A stretch of DNA of 64,000 bases from Clostridium sp. DSM 17811 (GTDB lineage Bacteria; Bacillota; Clostridia; Clostridiales; Clostridiaceae), in NCBI RefSeq assembly GCF_018861905.1, contig NZ_JAHLDU010000008.1, positions 1 through 64,000 on the forward strand. Reading direction: 5' to 3'. A program made the position numbers and the translations under genes. Below the pieces are notes generated by a model. That model was not told where the DNA came from and made no database searches. It was given only the letters and a program-made list of their open reading frames with translations. This document shows, one piece after another, positions 35,132 to 44,417 of the stretch. The first letter of the stretch is position 1. The number at the start of each line of letters is the position of its first letter.

Positions 35132-35887
35132 ATGCTTATTAATTTTAATTTGCTTGTCAACATAAGTAATATAGGTTTTTTTACTGCATGGATTGGAACA
35201 ATGATTGGAATATTACTTTGTTTTATTACTACAGATAATGGGAGAAGATTTAAAGGTACTGTCTTGGGATTTCTTGGAGGTCTTATGCTTGCTATAATTT
35301 GTTTCGATTTAATTCCAGAAGCATTTGAAAATGGTAATGTATATATTGCAACACTGGGTATATTTATCGGACTTATTACTGCACTATTGATTGATAGTGG
35401 TGTTAGTTATCTTAATTTTGGAAATTCAGATGGTGGAAAACAGAGATATTTAAAAGTAGCTCTTTTTATGGCGATAGGTTCAGGAATACATAATATACCT
35501 GCTGGAATTGCATTAGGTTCACTCTTAAATATTTCCTATACTAGGGGATTACAGTTAGCGATTGCTCTACTACTTCATGGAATACCCGAAGGACTAACTT
35601 TAGGAATGTATCTTAAGGAAGGGGGCGCTAAAGTATATACAATAATACTTTTTTCAATTTTTACATCTATACCAATGGGTATAGGTGCTTTAATGGGAGG
35701 AATTTTAAATAGTGTATCGCCTATAATTATTTGCATTAGCTTATCATTTGCTGCTGGTTTAATATTATATACCGTGTGCAAAGAGATAATACCTGAATCC
35801 ATTGGACTTTGGCGGGGCAGGTTATCTGCAAGTGGTACAGTGCTTGGAATAATAGTAGGTAAGATCTTTGTTTCAATAATGCATTAA
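35132..35887 (+). CDS. ZIP-family metal transporter
   Basis: This divalent-metal importer of 251 residues has about eight helices. The metal-coordination helices read GSGIHNIPAGIALG and LLHGIPEGLTLGM, matching the H-N-x-P-A-G and H-x-x-P-E-G signatures of helices IV and V. The family usually takes up zinc, sometimes manganese or iron. ATG 35132 is preferred over the in-frame ATG at 35054 because GGAGG lies 8 bases before it and the upstream 26 residues have no family counterpart. The gene is monocistronic, and the gap before it shows no zinc-regulator box that I can recognise. Confidence 0.88.
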   Translation: MLINFNLLVNISNIGFFTAWIGTMIGILLCFITTDNGRRFKGTVLGFLGGLMLAIICFDLIPEAFENGNVYIATLGIFIGLITALLIDSGVSYLNFGNSDGGKQRYLKVALFMAIGSGIHNIPAGIALGSLLNISYTRGLQLAIALLLHGIPEGLTLGMYLKEGGAKVYTIILFSIFTSIPMGIGALMGGILNSVSPIIICISLSFAAGLILYTVCKEIIPESIGLWRGRLSASGTVLGIIVGKIFVSIMH

Positions 35888-36041
35888 GTACTTCTTGGTT
35901 GACATGACTTTTATTATTATAAGAATATAAAGATACAATACAAAAAAATATAAATATCGACAATCTTCATAATAAACACATAAGTTTTTGATATATTTAT
36001 TTTGTATTTTATAAAGTATAAACAAATGAGGAGATGTAATA

Positions 36042-37172
36042 ATGAAGACAGTCCTGAGAAGCCTTGCAGTTGTAATAATTTTTGTTTTAATTTCAAATGT
36101 AACAGTACTAGCAGCCCCAGTAAATGAGAAGTTACAACAGCAGAAAGATTCACTAACTATAATTAAGACCGAGAAAGAACAAGTTGAAATGAAAATAGAA
36201 GAGTTTGATAATGAAATTGAAAAGATTATGATTAAGATGGAAGACAATAAAAGAAAAATATCTGAAACTGAAAAGTCAATTGAAGTTGCCGCAGTGGATG
36301 TTAAAAAGGTTGCAAAGGAATCGCAGAAAGAACAGGGATTGTTTAATAGTAGAATGAGAGTTATGTACATAAATGGATCCGATGGATATTTGAGTATTAT
36401 ACTGGATTCAGAGAGTGTTGGAGATTTTATATCAAGAGTAGATAACATAAAAACCGTTGTAGAGTTTGATAAAAAATTAATGGTTAAGTTTGAAGCATCA
36501 CAAAAAAAATTAAATGAAAAACAACAAAGTTTGAATAAGACAAAGGAAGCATTACAGAGTTTACAAGTAGAAAACAAGCAGAAGATTGATAAGATAATGG
36601 TTACCAAAGAGTCACAAAACAAATTAGTAACGCAATTAAAGAACAAGGAAATTGTTGCTAAAGAATTACAGAATAAATTGATTACTGAAAATAAAAGTAA
36701 TAAGAACATTTCAGCGCAGATAATTGAACCTCAAGTGTCAGTAAATAAAAGTTTAACGAAAATAAGCGAATTAAAAAAATCAGTGCCTGCATATACGCCT
36801 TCAAGGGGCGGAGCAACAGTATCGCAAGGAGCTATAATAGCCTACGCTTCTAATTTTCTTGGAACGCCATATTTATGGGGTGGAACAACACCTTCTGGAT
36901 TTGATTGCTCAGGATTCACACAATATGTATATGCACATTTTGGGATATCTGTAGGAAGAACTACATTTGATCAGATAAATGATGGTGTAGAGGTATCAAG
37001 GGATAATCTTCAACCAGGAGATTTGGTGTTCTTTGGAAGTTTTGCTGATCCTCATCATATGGGTATGTACATTGGAGATAATAATTATATACATGCTCCT
37101 CATACAGGAGATGTAATTAAAATTTCAGCTTTGGGAAGAAATGATTATGTAACTGCTAGAAGGGTAAAATAA
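36042..37172 (+). CDS. Secreted NlpC/P60 peptidoglycan hydrolase with coiled coil
   Basis: This wall endopeptidase has 376 residues. The signal peptide (about 1-25) ends after VTVLAAP. A long coiled coil (about 30-245, rich in K, E, Q) resembles PcsB or CwlO, which are kept inactive and then triggered by FtsEX. A short linker leads to the NlpC/P60 domain (about 265-376) with catalytic Cys in GFDCSGFTQYVY, His in HHMGMYIGDNNY and a third polar residue in HAPHTGD. Cleavage of D-Glu to diamino acid bonds is expected. GAGGAG precedes ATG 36042. No ftsEX is nearby. Confidence 0.93.
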   Translation: MKTVLRSLAVVIIFVLISNVTVLAAPVNEKLQQQKDSLTIIKTEKEQVEMKIEEFDNEIEKIMIKMEDNKRKISETEKSIEVAAVDVKKVAKESQKEQGLFNSRMRVMYINGSDGYLSIILDSESVGDFISRVDNIKTVVEFDKKLMVKFEASQKKLNEKQQSLNKTKEALQSLQVENKQKIDKIMVTKESQNKLVTQLKNKEIVAKELQNKLITENKSNKNISAQIIEPQVSVNKSLTKISELKKSVPAYTPSRGGATVSQGAIIAYASNFLGTPYLWGGTTPSGFDCSGFTQYVYAHFGISVGRTTFDQINDGVEVSRDNLQPGDLVFFGSFADPHHMGMYIGDNNYIHAPHTGDVIKISALGRNDYVTARRVK

Positions 37173-37247
37173 ATTCTAAAGGTACAATTTCTTCACGAAA
37201 CCTACATAAAGAAGTGGTAACATGTAATTAAAGAAAAATATTATTGT

Positions 37248-37281
37248 GATGCCCCTCAGGATAGAGGTGGCATTGTTTTTT
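37248..37281 (+). terminator. Terminator after the NlpC/P60 gene
   Basis: GATGCCCCTC and GAGGTGGCATT arms (one mismatch) followed by G-T6. Confidence 0.75.
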
Positions 37282-37328
37282 GCTATTAAAAATAGCTATA
37301 ATCTTATGTGTTAGATTTTTTAAAGAAG

Positions 37329-37357
37329 TTGACATATCTTTTTTTTAGTATTAATAT
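37329..37357 (+). promoter_or_regulatory. Promoter of csoR-copA
   Basis: TTGACA and TAATAT are separated by 17 bases. The operator lies directly downstream, overlapping the expected transcription start. Confidence 0.85.
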
Positions 37358-37363
37358 GTAGTT

Positions 37364-37392
37364 ATACCCCCCCCACCTAGGGGGTAGGGTAT
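37364..37392. promoter_or_regulatory. CsoR operator
   Basis: The site begins ATACCCCCC and ends GGGGTAGGGTAT, a GC-rich palindrome in AT-rich DNA. It matches the known CsoR type (TACCC, G/C-rich core, GGGTA). It overlaps the start of transcription of csoR-copA, so Cu(I) binding to CsoR should relieve repression of both genes. Confidence 0.88.
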
Positions 37393-37407
37393 GAAAGAGG
37401 ATAAATA

Positions 37408-37674
37408 ATGAATAATGAGCAAAAAGAAGCTATGAAGATTTTAAAAATATCAAAAGGACAAATTGAAGCAACTATCAAAATGATAGAAGATGAGAGGTAT
37501 TGTGTAGATGTGTCAAATCAAATTATTGCTGCACAATCACTCCTAAAGAAGGCTAATTTATTGATTTTAAAGCAGCACATGAATCACTGTGTTATGGAAG
37601 CCTTTGAGCATGACAAAGGTAGTGAGAAGATAGATGAAATTATAGGTCTTTTATCAAAAATAATTGGTAAATAG
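37408..37674 (+). CDS. csoR: Copper-sensing repressor CsoR
   Basis: This all-helical DNA-binding repressor has 88 residues. The Cu(I) ligands Cys32, His57 and Cys61 have the exact spacing of CsoR (C-x24-H-x3-C). The family N-terminal helix ends in KGQIEATIKMIEDERYC. It binds the operator overlapping its own promoter and should release on Cu(I) binding. copA follows 27 bases later and is cotranscribed. Nickel- or sulfide-sensing relatives (RcnR, CstR) lack this ligand combination. Confidence 0.95.
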   Translation: MNNEQKEAMKILKISKGQIEATIKMIEDERYCVDVSNQIIAAQSLLKKANLLILKQHMNHCVMEAFEHDKGSEKIDEIIGLLSKIIGK

Positions 37675-37701
37675 AATATATGGAATAAGGAGGAGAATTA
37701 T

Positions 37702-40152
37702 ATGGTAACTAAGTCATTGAAAGTAGAAGGAATGACCTGCGGGGCATGTGCAAAAGCAATTGAAAGAGTAACTAAAAAATTGCCAGGAATTTCTGAGTCA
37801 AGTGTAAATATTGCAACAGAAAAATTAAAGATAGTTTATGATGATTCTTTGATTAAATTATCTGATATACAAAATGTTGTTGATAAGGCGGGATATAAAT
37901 TATTAGTCCAGACGACTAATAAAACATTAAAACTTGAGGGAATGAGTTGTGCATCTTGTGCAAAAAATATAGAAAGAATAACTAGAAAACTCAATGGAGT
38001 TATAGAATCAAATGTAAATTATGCTACTGAAAAACTAACGATTTCTTTTGAGCCATCTTTAGTTAAAACTTCGGATATAAAGAAGGCTATAGCAAAAGGC
38101 GGATATAAGGCTCTTGAGGAAGAAAACAATGTAGATCTTGATAAAGAGAAAAAAGAAAAGGATATAAAGGCATTATGGAATAGATTTTTAATATCTGCTA
38201 TATTTGGAGTGCCGTTATTACTAGTTGCAATGGTACCAATGATTTTTATGAAAATGAATATGATGCTACCGAGTGTCATTGATCCTATGATGCATCTTAA
38301 AGCGTATGCTGCTCTACAATTAATACTTGTTATTCCCATAATGATAACAGGTAGAAGATATTTCATAGTGGGATTTAAGTCTTTAGCACGGTTAAGTCCT
38401 AATATGGATTCGCTAATATCCATGGGAGCATCAGCTGCATTTTTATATAGTATATTTGCAGTTTATGAAATATTCATTGGTAATACTGGTTATGAGATGT
38501 ATTTTGAATCGGCAGGTATAATATTAACTCTTATAACTTTAGGAAAGTATTTAGAATCAGTAACAAAAGGAAAAACATCCGAGGCAATTAAAAAGCTAAT
38601 GGGACTTCAACCAAAAACTGCAATTATAATTAGAATGGATAAAGAAGTTGAAATTCCAATTGATGAAGTAGAGGTTGGAGATATAGTTGTTGTAAAACCT
38701 GGAGAGAAAATGCCTGTGGATGGTGAAGTTGTTTATGGAACTACATCTGTAGATGAGTCAATGCTTACGGGGGAGAGTATGCCGGTCGAGAAAAGCATTG
38801 GACACAAAATAATTGGAGCAAGCATAAATAAAAATGGTTCTATTAAGTTTAAGGCAACTAAGGTTGGTAAAGATACGGCTCTTGCACAAATTATTACATT
38901 AGTTGAAAATGCTCAAGGATCAAAAGCACCAATAGCTAAAATGGCAGATATTATATCTGGCTATTTTGTTCCAGTGGTTATAGGACTTGCGTTAATATCG
39001 TCTTTATCTTGGCTAATAGCTGGTCAAACGGGAGTATTTTCACTAACAATATTTATTTCAGTGCTTGTAATTGCTTGTCCTTGTGCACTTGGACTTGCAA
39101 CACCAACGGCTATAATGGTTGGAACAGGAAAAGGCGCAGAATATGGGGTGCTTATAAAAAGTGGTACGGCCCTTGAAACAGCACATAAAATTCAAACTAT
39201 TGTATTCGATAAAACTGGAACTTTAACTGAGGGGAAACCAAAAGTAACAGATATAGTTACTGTAGCTGATGTTGATGAGGACTATTTGTTAGTAATAGCG
39301 GCTACTGCAGAAAAAGGTTCAGAACATCCACTTGGTGAAGCAATAGTAAAAGAAGCAGAGGAAAGAAAACTAGATTTCAAAAGGACAGAAAAATTTAATG
39401 CTGTGCCAGGTAGGGGAATAGATGTAACTATAGATGGTAAAAAAATATTACTTGGAAACAAAAAACTTATGGGTGAGAGCAATGTTTCTTTATTAGATTT
39501 AGAGAAAATATCGGATAAACTTGCAGGAGAAGGAAAGACACCTATGTTTATAGCTATTGAAGGTAAATTAAGTGGCATAATTGCAGTAGCAGACACAGTT
39601 AAAGAAAACAGTAAAAAGGCTATAGAAAGGCTTCATAGTATGGGAATACAGGTTGCGATGATAACTGGTGATAATAAAAGAACAGCAGAAGCAATCGCAA
39701 GGCAAGTTGGGATAGATACAATACTTGCTGAAGTATTACCAGAAGATAAGGCAAATGAAGTTAAAAAACTACAAGCAGAAGGAAAAAAGGTTGCTATGGT
39801 CGGTGATGGAATAAATGATGCACCAGCACTTGCACAAGCGGATATCGGTATTGCTATAGGATCTGGAACCGACGTTGCTATGGAGTCCGCAGATATAGTA
39901 CTTATGAGAAGTGATTTAATGGATGTACCTACAGCTATTCAGCTAAGTAAGAAAACTATAACAAATATCAAGCAAAATCTATTTTGGGCTTTTGGATATA
40001 ATATTCTAGGAATACCAGTTGCAATGGGGGTGCTACATTTATTTGGGGGTCCGCTTTTAAATCCAATTATCGCGGCGCTTGCAATGAGTTTTAGCTCAGT
40101 TTCAGTATTAACAAATGCATTACGCTTAAAAGGGTTTAAGCCACTAAGATAA
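37702..40152 (+). CDS. copA: Copper-exporting P1B-type ATPase
   Basis: This Cu(I) efflux pump has 816 residues. Two N-terminal HMA domains carry GMTCGACAKAIE (about 8-19) and GMSCASCAKNIE (about 80-91). Eight helices include the transport motif CPCALGLATPTAI. The phosphorylation site DKTGTLTEG, actuator TGESMPVEK, HPLGEA nucleotide loop and GDGINDAPAL hinge are all intact. The membrane Met/Asn/Ser residues of P1B-1 pumps are consistent (YNILGIPVAMG, MSFSSVSVLTNA). It is cotranscribed with csoR. GGAGGAG precedes ATG 37702. Confidence 0.96.
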   Translation: MVTKSLKVEGMTCGACAKAIERVTKKLPGISESSVNIATEKLKIVYDDSLIKLSDIQNVVDKAGYKLLVQTTNKTLKLEGMSCASCAKNIERITRKLNGVIESNVNYATEKLTISFEPSLVKTSDIKKAIAKGGYKALEEENNVDLDKEKKEKDIKALWNRFLISAIFGVPLLLVAMVPMIFMKMNMMLPSVIDPMMHLKAYAALQLILVIPIMITGRRYFIVGFKSLARLSPNMDSLISMGASAAFLYSIFAVYEIFIGNTGYEMYFESAGIILTLITLGKYLESVTKGKTSEAIKKLMGLQPKTAIIIRMDKEVEIPIDEVEVGDIVVVKPGEKMPVDGEVVYGTTSVDESMLTGESMPVEKSIGHKIIGASINKNGSIKFKATKVGKDTALAQIITLVENAQGSKAPIAKMADIISGYFVPVVIGLALISSLSWLIAGQTGVFSLTIFISVLVIACPCALGLATPTAIMVGTGKGAEYGVLIKSGTALETAHKIQTIVFDKTGTLTEGKPKVTDIVTVADVDEDYLLVIAATAEKGSEHPLGEAIVKEAEERKLDFKRTEKFNAVPGRGIDVTIDGKKILLGNKKLMGESNVSLLDLEKISDKLAGEGKTPMFIAIEGKLSGIIAVADTVKENSKKAIERLHSMGIQVAMITGDNKRTAEAIARQVGIDTILAEVLPEDKANEVKKLQAEGKKVAMVGDGINDAPALAQADIGIAIGSGTDVAMESADIVLMRSDLMDVPTAIQLSKKTITNIKQNLFWAFGYNILGIPVAMGVLHLFGGPLLNPIIAALAMSFSSVSVLTNALRLKGFKPLR

Positions 40153-40163
40153 ATATAAGTTAT

Positions 40164-40208
40164 AAAAGGTTCAAGTATTGCACAAAATGTAATACTTGAA
40201 CCTTTTTA
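40164..40208. terminator. Bidirectional terminator after copA
   Basis: AAAAGGTTCAAGTATT and AATACTTGAACCTTTT arms with A and T runs on both sides serve copA and the convergent fusion gene. Confidence 0.88.
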
Positions 40209-40229
40209 TTAAATGCATTAAATAGTTAG

Positions 40230-41609
40230 TTATTTACAGCAAGGCATACCGCTAGATGGGGTTGGAATAGAAGAATCAGGTTTTGAGGTGTCAACAGTAT
40301 TTATATTATCAACAACTTTAATTACCCCACGAATCATACCCATTCCACAACTGAAGCTTATATCATTATCTTTTGGTGTGAATTCAAGTATATTATCGCC
40401 AGCTTGTAAATTCTTTTGAATGTTTAAGGAAGGTATAACAATTTGTCCATTGCAGGAATTTAATGATTTGCCATCAATTATCCATTTTACAGGCATATTC
40501 TTTTGTACGTATAGGCCATTTGGAGTATATCCATTATCATCTGCTGTCATTATTATTATTTGAACACCATTTTCAATTACAGGTTTATTGGACCGAGGCG
40601 ACAGTGATGATGCTATTTTATTATCAGATAAACTAGCGATCAAGGTAGTTGTGGTCGGTACGTTTATACCAGCGAGTGTTAGTCCGCGAGTCCCCATTAC
40701 AATACCCAAAACCACAACTAAAATACCACTGAATTTTAAAAGAGTTTTTGTATATCCTTTAGTAATCAAACCTGATAACGCTCCAAAGGTCAACATTAAA
40801 GGCACTGTGCCGAGAGAAAATAGTAGCATAGACATGGCACCATTAAATGTACTTCCAGTGCCTAGGGCATATAGTTGCATTGTTTGAAGTGGCCCACAGG
40901 GCATAAGTCCATTTAAAGCGCCGATTAAAAAGGGGGTTTTTGGTTTTTTCTTAATTGAACAAGCGGACCACGGCAATTTGAAGTTAAGTCTTCTAAATAA
41001 GCTAAAGCCACTCATATTAAGGCCCATTATTATCATAAACATACCTGCAAATATTTGAAGCCCAGCTTTTGCGGTTATGGATAGTGAAAGTACTGAACCT
41101 AGAGCACCAACTATCCCACCGATTATTGTATAGGATAGAACTCTTCCTGCATTGTATAGAAGGGCGGGTTTTACAGAATCAAATTTACTTTTGCTATCTT
41201 TAGTTATGCTTTGCGATAACATTATTCCACCACACATACCAACGCAATGTATTGAGGTAAGAACCCCAACAATGAATAGAACAAAATATGTAGCACCGTT
41301 TAGTTTAGATGTCATATCAAGTCCACTTGATGAATTGCCAATTAATACAATTGCCACTACGATTATAAATATGCCTGCTATTTTAGAGAGGCTTCCATCT
41401 TTTGTACTATAACCAGCTACATTTATAGCAGTTCTAATTTTTTCGAGATTGCAGAGATTAGTATCATATTCTACAGTTAGAGATTGACTACTGAAACTCG
41501 CCATAGCATTTTTAACACCAGTGAGTTTTGTAACTGCTCTTTCCACTCTTGATTGACAGGATGTACATGTCATGCCGAAGACTTTTATTTTTTCTTTTTT
41601 AACACCCAC
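40230..41609 (-). CDS. HMA / DsbD-like membrane / cupredoxin-like fusion protein
   Basis: This three-part membrane protein of 459 residues probably handles copper. An HMA domain (about 5-70) with GMTCTSCQSRVERAV binds soft metal. A six-helix sulfite-exporter/DsbD-like core (about 75-325) carries paired Cys motifs SIHCVGMCGGIML and LNGLMPCGPLQTMQLYALG. A C-terminal cupredoxin-like domain (about 345-440) has NSCNGQIVIPSLNI and FSCGMGMIRGVIKV as likely metal ligands, and the chain ends in MPCCK. This architecture is known from Firmicute copper loci. It converges on csoR-copA. Whether it exports copper, reduces it or loads cuproproteins is unknown. Confidence 0.85.
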   Translation of the reverse strand: MGVKKEKIKVFGMTCTSCQSRVERAVTKLTGVKNAMASFSSQSLTVEYDTNLCNLEKIRTAINVAGYSTKDGSLSKIAGIFIIVVAIVLIGNSSSGLDMTSKLNGATYFVLFIVGVLTSIHCVGMCGGIMLSQSITKDSKSKFDSVKPALLYNAGRVLSYTIIGGIVGALGSVLSLSITAKAGLQIFAGMFMIIMGLNMSGFSLFRRLNFKLPWSACSIKKKPKTPFLIGALNGLMPCGPLQTMQLYALGTGSTFNGAMSMLLFSLGTVPLMLTFGALSGLITKGYTKTLLKFSGILVVVLGIVMGTRGLTLAGINVPTTTTLIASLSDNKIASSLSPRSNKPVIENGVQIIIMTADDNGYTPNGLYVQKNMPVKWIIDGKSLNSCNGQIVIPSLNIQKNLQAGDNILEFTPKDNDISFSCGMGMIRGVIKVVDNINTVDTSKPDSSIPTPSSGMPCCK

Positions 41610-41815
41610 ATTAATACCTCCTAAAACTTTTTAATATAATTTCAATCCTTAGAATATAAATCTATAATTAAAATTATACGAGATAGTTATGTAGATTTTA
41701 TAAAGGAATTAGTGTTTTTAAAACAAAGATATCTGGGTGGTGAATTTATTTACATATGCATTAATGATTAACAGTATTAAGGTATATATCATATGAAGAA
41801 TTAGATCCTGATAGG

Positions 41816-43225
41816 TTATTTATCTAGATTTAATGATGATTTAGGAAAGGTAAGAGTGAAAGTACTTCCCTCACCTAAAGTGCTGGTAACATCAATGCTA
41901 CCTATATGAGCCTCAACGATAGTTTTTACAATAGTTAGACCTATGCCGGCACCACCAGTGTTTTTATCACGAGATTCATCACTTCTGTAAAATCTTTCAA
42001 AGATGAAAGGTAGATCTTTATTAGAAATACCAATTCCATTGTCATGTACTTCTATGATGATGTTATCATTATCAGATTTTAGAGTTAATAAAACCTCCCC
42101 ATTTATTTTGGAATATTTAAGTGAATTTGAAAGTAGATTATACATTACTTGCTTTAGTTTATCTTTATCCATTAATACTTTAACATTTGGAATCAAATTT
42201 GAATAAATTTTTATACCGGTAGTTTCATATAGTGGTTCAAAACATGTAATTATTTTTTTTAGTTCTAAGGATAAGTTGAATTCTGATTTATTTAAATTTA
42301 GATTGGTCTGTTCTAATTTTGATATGTTGTTAAGGCCCTCAACTAATTTTATTAATCTTTGTATTTCTTCATAAAAGCCTGTGAGCATTTCTTCAGTGGG
42401 CTCCCAAACTTTGTCTAGCAATGCCTCTATATGTGATTTTAGATTGGTAAGGGGTGTCCTAAGTTCATGAGCCATATCAGAAGTTAAACGTTTCCGAAGA
42501 TACTCTTGTTTTTGTAGAGTTTCTGCTAAATAGTTTATAGAAATTGTCAAATCATTTATCTCTTTGGTTTTAGATGCACCATGATATCTTGCTTCTAAAT
42601 TTCCATTTCGCATTCTATTAGCTGTATCAGTTATTTCTGTTAAAGGTGATGATATTTGTTTTGAAAGAAAGATACTAATTATTAATGCAATGATCAAAGC
42701 TATGAAGATAGAAAGAAAAAAAGAATGATTTAAGGTTGTCTTGAAAGTTAGTGCACCTGCATTTAAAAAAGAGGTCCCATAATAACCAAAGACTATAGTT
42801 CCTAATTTTTTATTGTTTTTAACTAATGGGTAACTTTCTTCAGTATATTGACCTGGTTTAATTGAAGAAAAATTATTCATCATTGAGCCCATCATTGAAC
42901 CCATCATTGTTTTGGTTTGTAAATTTGAACTTCCCGATGTAAAAACAACAAGTCCGGTTGAGCTTTTCACTTCAATATACAAATCTTCTGCATTTGAATA
43001 TTTCAATATCTCATTTCTGTTAGTAGTTGAAAAGTCTGTTTTCTCATCGTATAGGCCATCTATTACAGTTGCAATTTTAGCTACTTTTGCTTTGTGTTCA
43101 GTAATTAGATAATTGCTGAATTTTTTACTAATCATATAATTTGAGATGAAACCTGCAATCAGTATAGATACAAATGCAGTGAGGAGAAAACCTAAGGACA
43201 ATTTTTTTGTTAAGGATATTTTCAT
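41816..43225 (-). CDS. Sensor histidine kinase with Met-rich extracellular loop
   Basis: This membrane sensor kinase of 469 residues pairs with the response regulator 44 bases upstream. Two helices (about 10-31 and 163-186) enclose an extracellular domain of about 130 residues. It contains MMGSMMGSMMNN, encoded by a tandem 12-bp repeat, a plausible Cu(I) site. HAMP (about 187-240), HisKA with SDMAHELRTPLTNL (His about 252) and a HATPase domain with DNGIGI and GGAGIGLTIVK are intact. ATG 43225 is preferred to an in-frame ATG at 43240, which lies in the GAGGTGG site. Neighbouring copper genes support copper sensing. Confidence 0.92.
   Translation of the reverse strand: MKISLTKKLSLGFLLTAFVSILIAGFISNYMISKKFSNYLITEHKAKVAKIATVIDGLYDEKTDFSTTNRNEILKYSNAEDLYIEVKSSTGLVVFTSGSSNLQTKTMMGSMMGSMMNNFSSIKPGQYTEESYPLVKNNKKLGTIVFGYYGTSFLNAGALTFKTTLNHSFFLSIFIALIIALIISIFLSKQISSPLTEITDTANRMRNGNLEARYHGASKTKEINDLTISINYLAETLQKQEYLRKRLTSDMAHELRTPLTNLKSHIEALLDKVWEPTEEMLTGFYEEIQRLIKLVEGLNNISKLEQTNLNLNKSEFNLSLELKKIITCFEPLYETTGIKIYSNLIPNVKVLMDKDKLKQVMYNLLSNSLKYSKINGEVLLTLKSDNDNIIIEVHDNGIGISNKDLPFIFERFYRSDESRDKNTGGAGIGLTIVKTIVEAHIGSIDVTSTLGEGSTFTLTFPKSSLNLDK
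42878..42907 (-). repeat. 12-bp tandem repeat coding a Met-rich loop
   Basis: On the minus strand, ATGATG-GGTTCA, ATGATG-GGCTCA, ATGATG encode M-M-G-S units inside the kinase sensor domain. Copy number could change in frame by slippage and so alter the number of thioether ligands. Confidence 0.8.
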
Positions 43226-43269
43226 ATAGAGCCACCTCATATATTTACTAATTTTTAGTTCTTCAGTAA

Positions 43270-43965
43270 TTAACCCTGGAACTTATATCCCATTCCATAT
43301 ATTGAAATAATATATTTTGGATTTTTTGAATCGTCCTCTATTTTATATCTAATATTTTTAATGTGGGTATCAACAGTTCGATCAAATCCATCATAGTCTA
43401 GGCCAAAAGATTTATGTACTAATTGTTCTCTTGAAAATACTTGCCCAGGGTTAGTAAGAAGAGCTATCAAAATTTTAAACTCGTTAGAGGTTAATATAAT
43501 AGTTTTGCCTTGTTTTTTAATTATTTTTTTATCAATATTTATTTCTAAATCACCATTGTTAATAATAAGCAGCTCTGCTAGTGGATTATTATCTCTATAT
43601 GTTCTCCGTATAATGGCTTTAACCCTACTAACTAGTTCTCGATTGCTAAATGGTTTAGTTATGTAATCATCTGCTCCAATAGCAAGCCCGTCTATTTTAT
43701 TATCTTCTTCAGCCTTTGCTGTAAGCATAATAATTGGTACTGAGGAGGTAGCTCTAATTTTGTTGCATACGTCTTCACCAGACATTTTAGGAAGCATTAA
43801 ATCTAATATAATTAAATGTATCGGTTCATTTTTAAATATGTTTAATGCATCTTCTCCATCCATAGAAGTTAAAACTTCAAAGCCTTCTTTGATTAGGTAA
43901 GCTTTGATTACATTTAGAACCTTTTGTTCATCATCAACTACTAAAATCTTAATTTTCCCATCCAT
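43270..43965 (-). CDS. OmpR-family response regulator
   Basis: This response regulator of 231 residues has a receiver domain (VVDDEQ, phospho-Asp in LIILDLMLP about residue 53, Lys in DYITKPF) and a winged-helix DNA-binding domain (DRTVDTHIKNIRYKIEDDSK to IYGMGYKF). It is encoded just before the Met-rich sensor kinase and is its evident partner. GGAGGG precedes ATG 43965. Its C-terminal domain resembles that of the response regulator at 51683-52363, suggesting a duplicated two-component pair. Confidence 0.94.
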   Translation of the reverse strand: MDGKIKILVVDDEQKVLNVIKAYLIKEGFEVLTSMDGEDALNIFKNEPIHLIILDLMLPKMSGEDVCNKIRATSSVPIIMLTAKAEEDNKIDGLAIGADDYITKPFSNRELVSRVKAIIRRTYRDNNPLAELLIINNGDLEINIDKKIIKKQGKTIILTSNEFKILIALLTNPGQVFSREQLVHKSFGLDYDGFDRTVDTHIKNIRYKIEDDSKNPKYIISIYGMGYKFQG

Positions 43966-44033
43966 TGTTTCCCTCCAATATTCTTAATTAATATTTAGTT
44001 TATATTATTTAGATATGTAATTCGACACACTAT

Positions 44034-44088
44034 TAAAAGAACTAGGATAGTACTCCTAGCTCTTTTAGGAGAATACTCCTAGTTCTTC
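44034..44088 (-). terminator. Terminator overlapping the SHOCT gene stop
   Basis: AGAACTAGGA and TCCTAGTTCT arms with nested CTAGGAGTA repeats form a compact multi-stem structure. On the minus strand it is followed by T4. It separates the SHOCT gene from the downstream regulator gene. Confidence 0.65.
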
Positions 44089-44327
44089 CTAGAAAGAATT
44101 GTTTTCTTTTTAGTGTATTCTTCTTCATTGATTTCCCCTTTAGCATATCTTTCATTTAATATATCTAAAGCCAAATTACTTGATGATAAAGATGAAGGCG
44201 AATTAACTTTCATTAATTTGAAAACTAGAAAAACAAATGCTAAAAATATCAAAAAACCAAAGCCCATCATTAAAAACATTCCCCCTCCAGTTCCATATCC
44301 AGATCCTAAAAATCTATTACAGTACAT
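44079..44327 (-). CDS. Small SHOCT-domain membrane protein
   Basis: This 82-residue protein has a Gly/Met-rich N-terminus (GSGYGTGGGMFLMMGFG), one membrane helix (about 18-40), a Ser-rich linker and a C-terminal SHOCT helix pair (ALDILNERYAKGEINEEEYT). SHOCT domains are short oligomerisation or interaction modules often found at the end of membrane proteins. GGAGG precedes ATG 44327. It lies between the quinone-type operon and the copper two-component genes on the same strand. The role is unknown; the Met-rich start fits copper-associated membrane proteins but proves nothing. Confidence 0.82.
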   Translation of the reverse strand: MYCNRFLGSGYGTGGGMFLMMGFGFLIFLAFVFLVFKLMKVNSPSSLSSSNLALDILNERYAKGEINEEEYTKKKTILSRKN

Positions 44328-44417
44328 ATAATTACCTCCTTAAATAAGTTTAAATTTATTTACTTAATATAGCTAAATTATAAACTATAATTGTGGAGAA
44401 AATATGAAGAGCATAAA

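Noticed and set aside
35873-36709. Long minus-strand open frame (278 codons) opposite the NlpC/P60 gene
   Set aside because: It lies antisense to the coiled-coil region of a clear secreted hydrolase, is Ser/Phe/Leu/Cys-rich as expected from reversed Lys/Glu codons, and matches no family.
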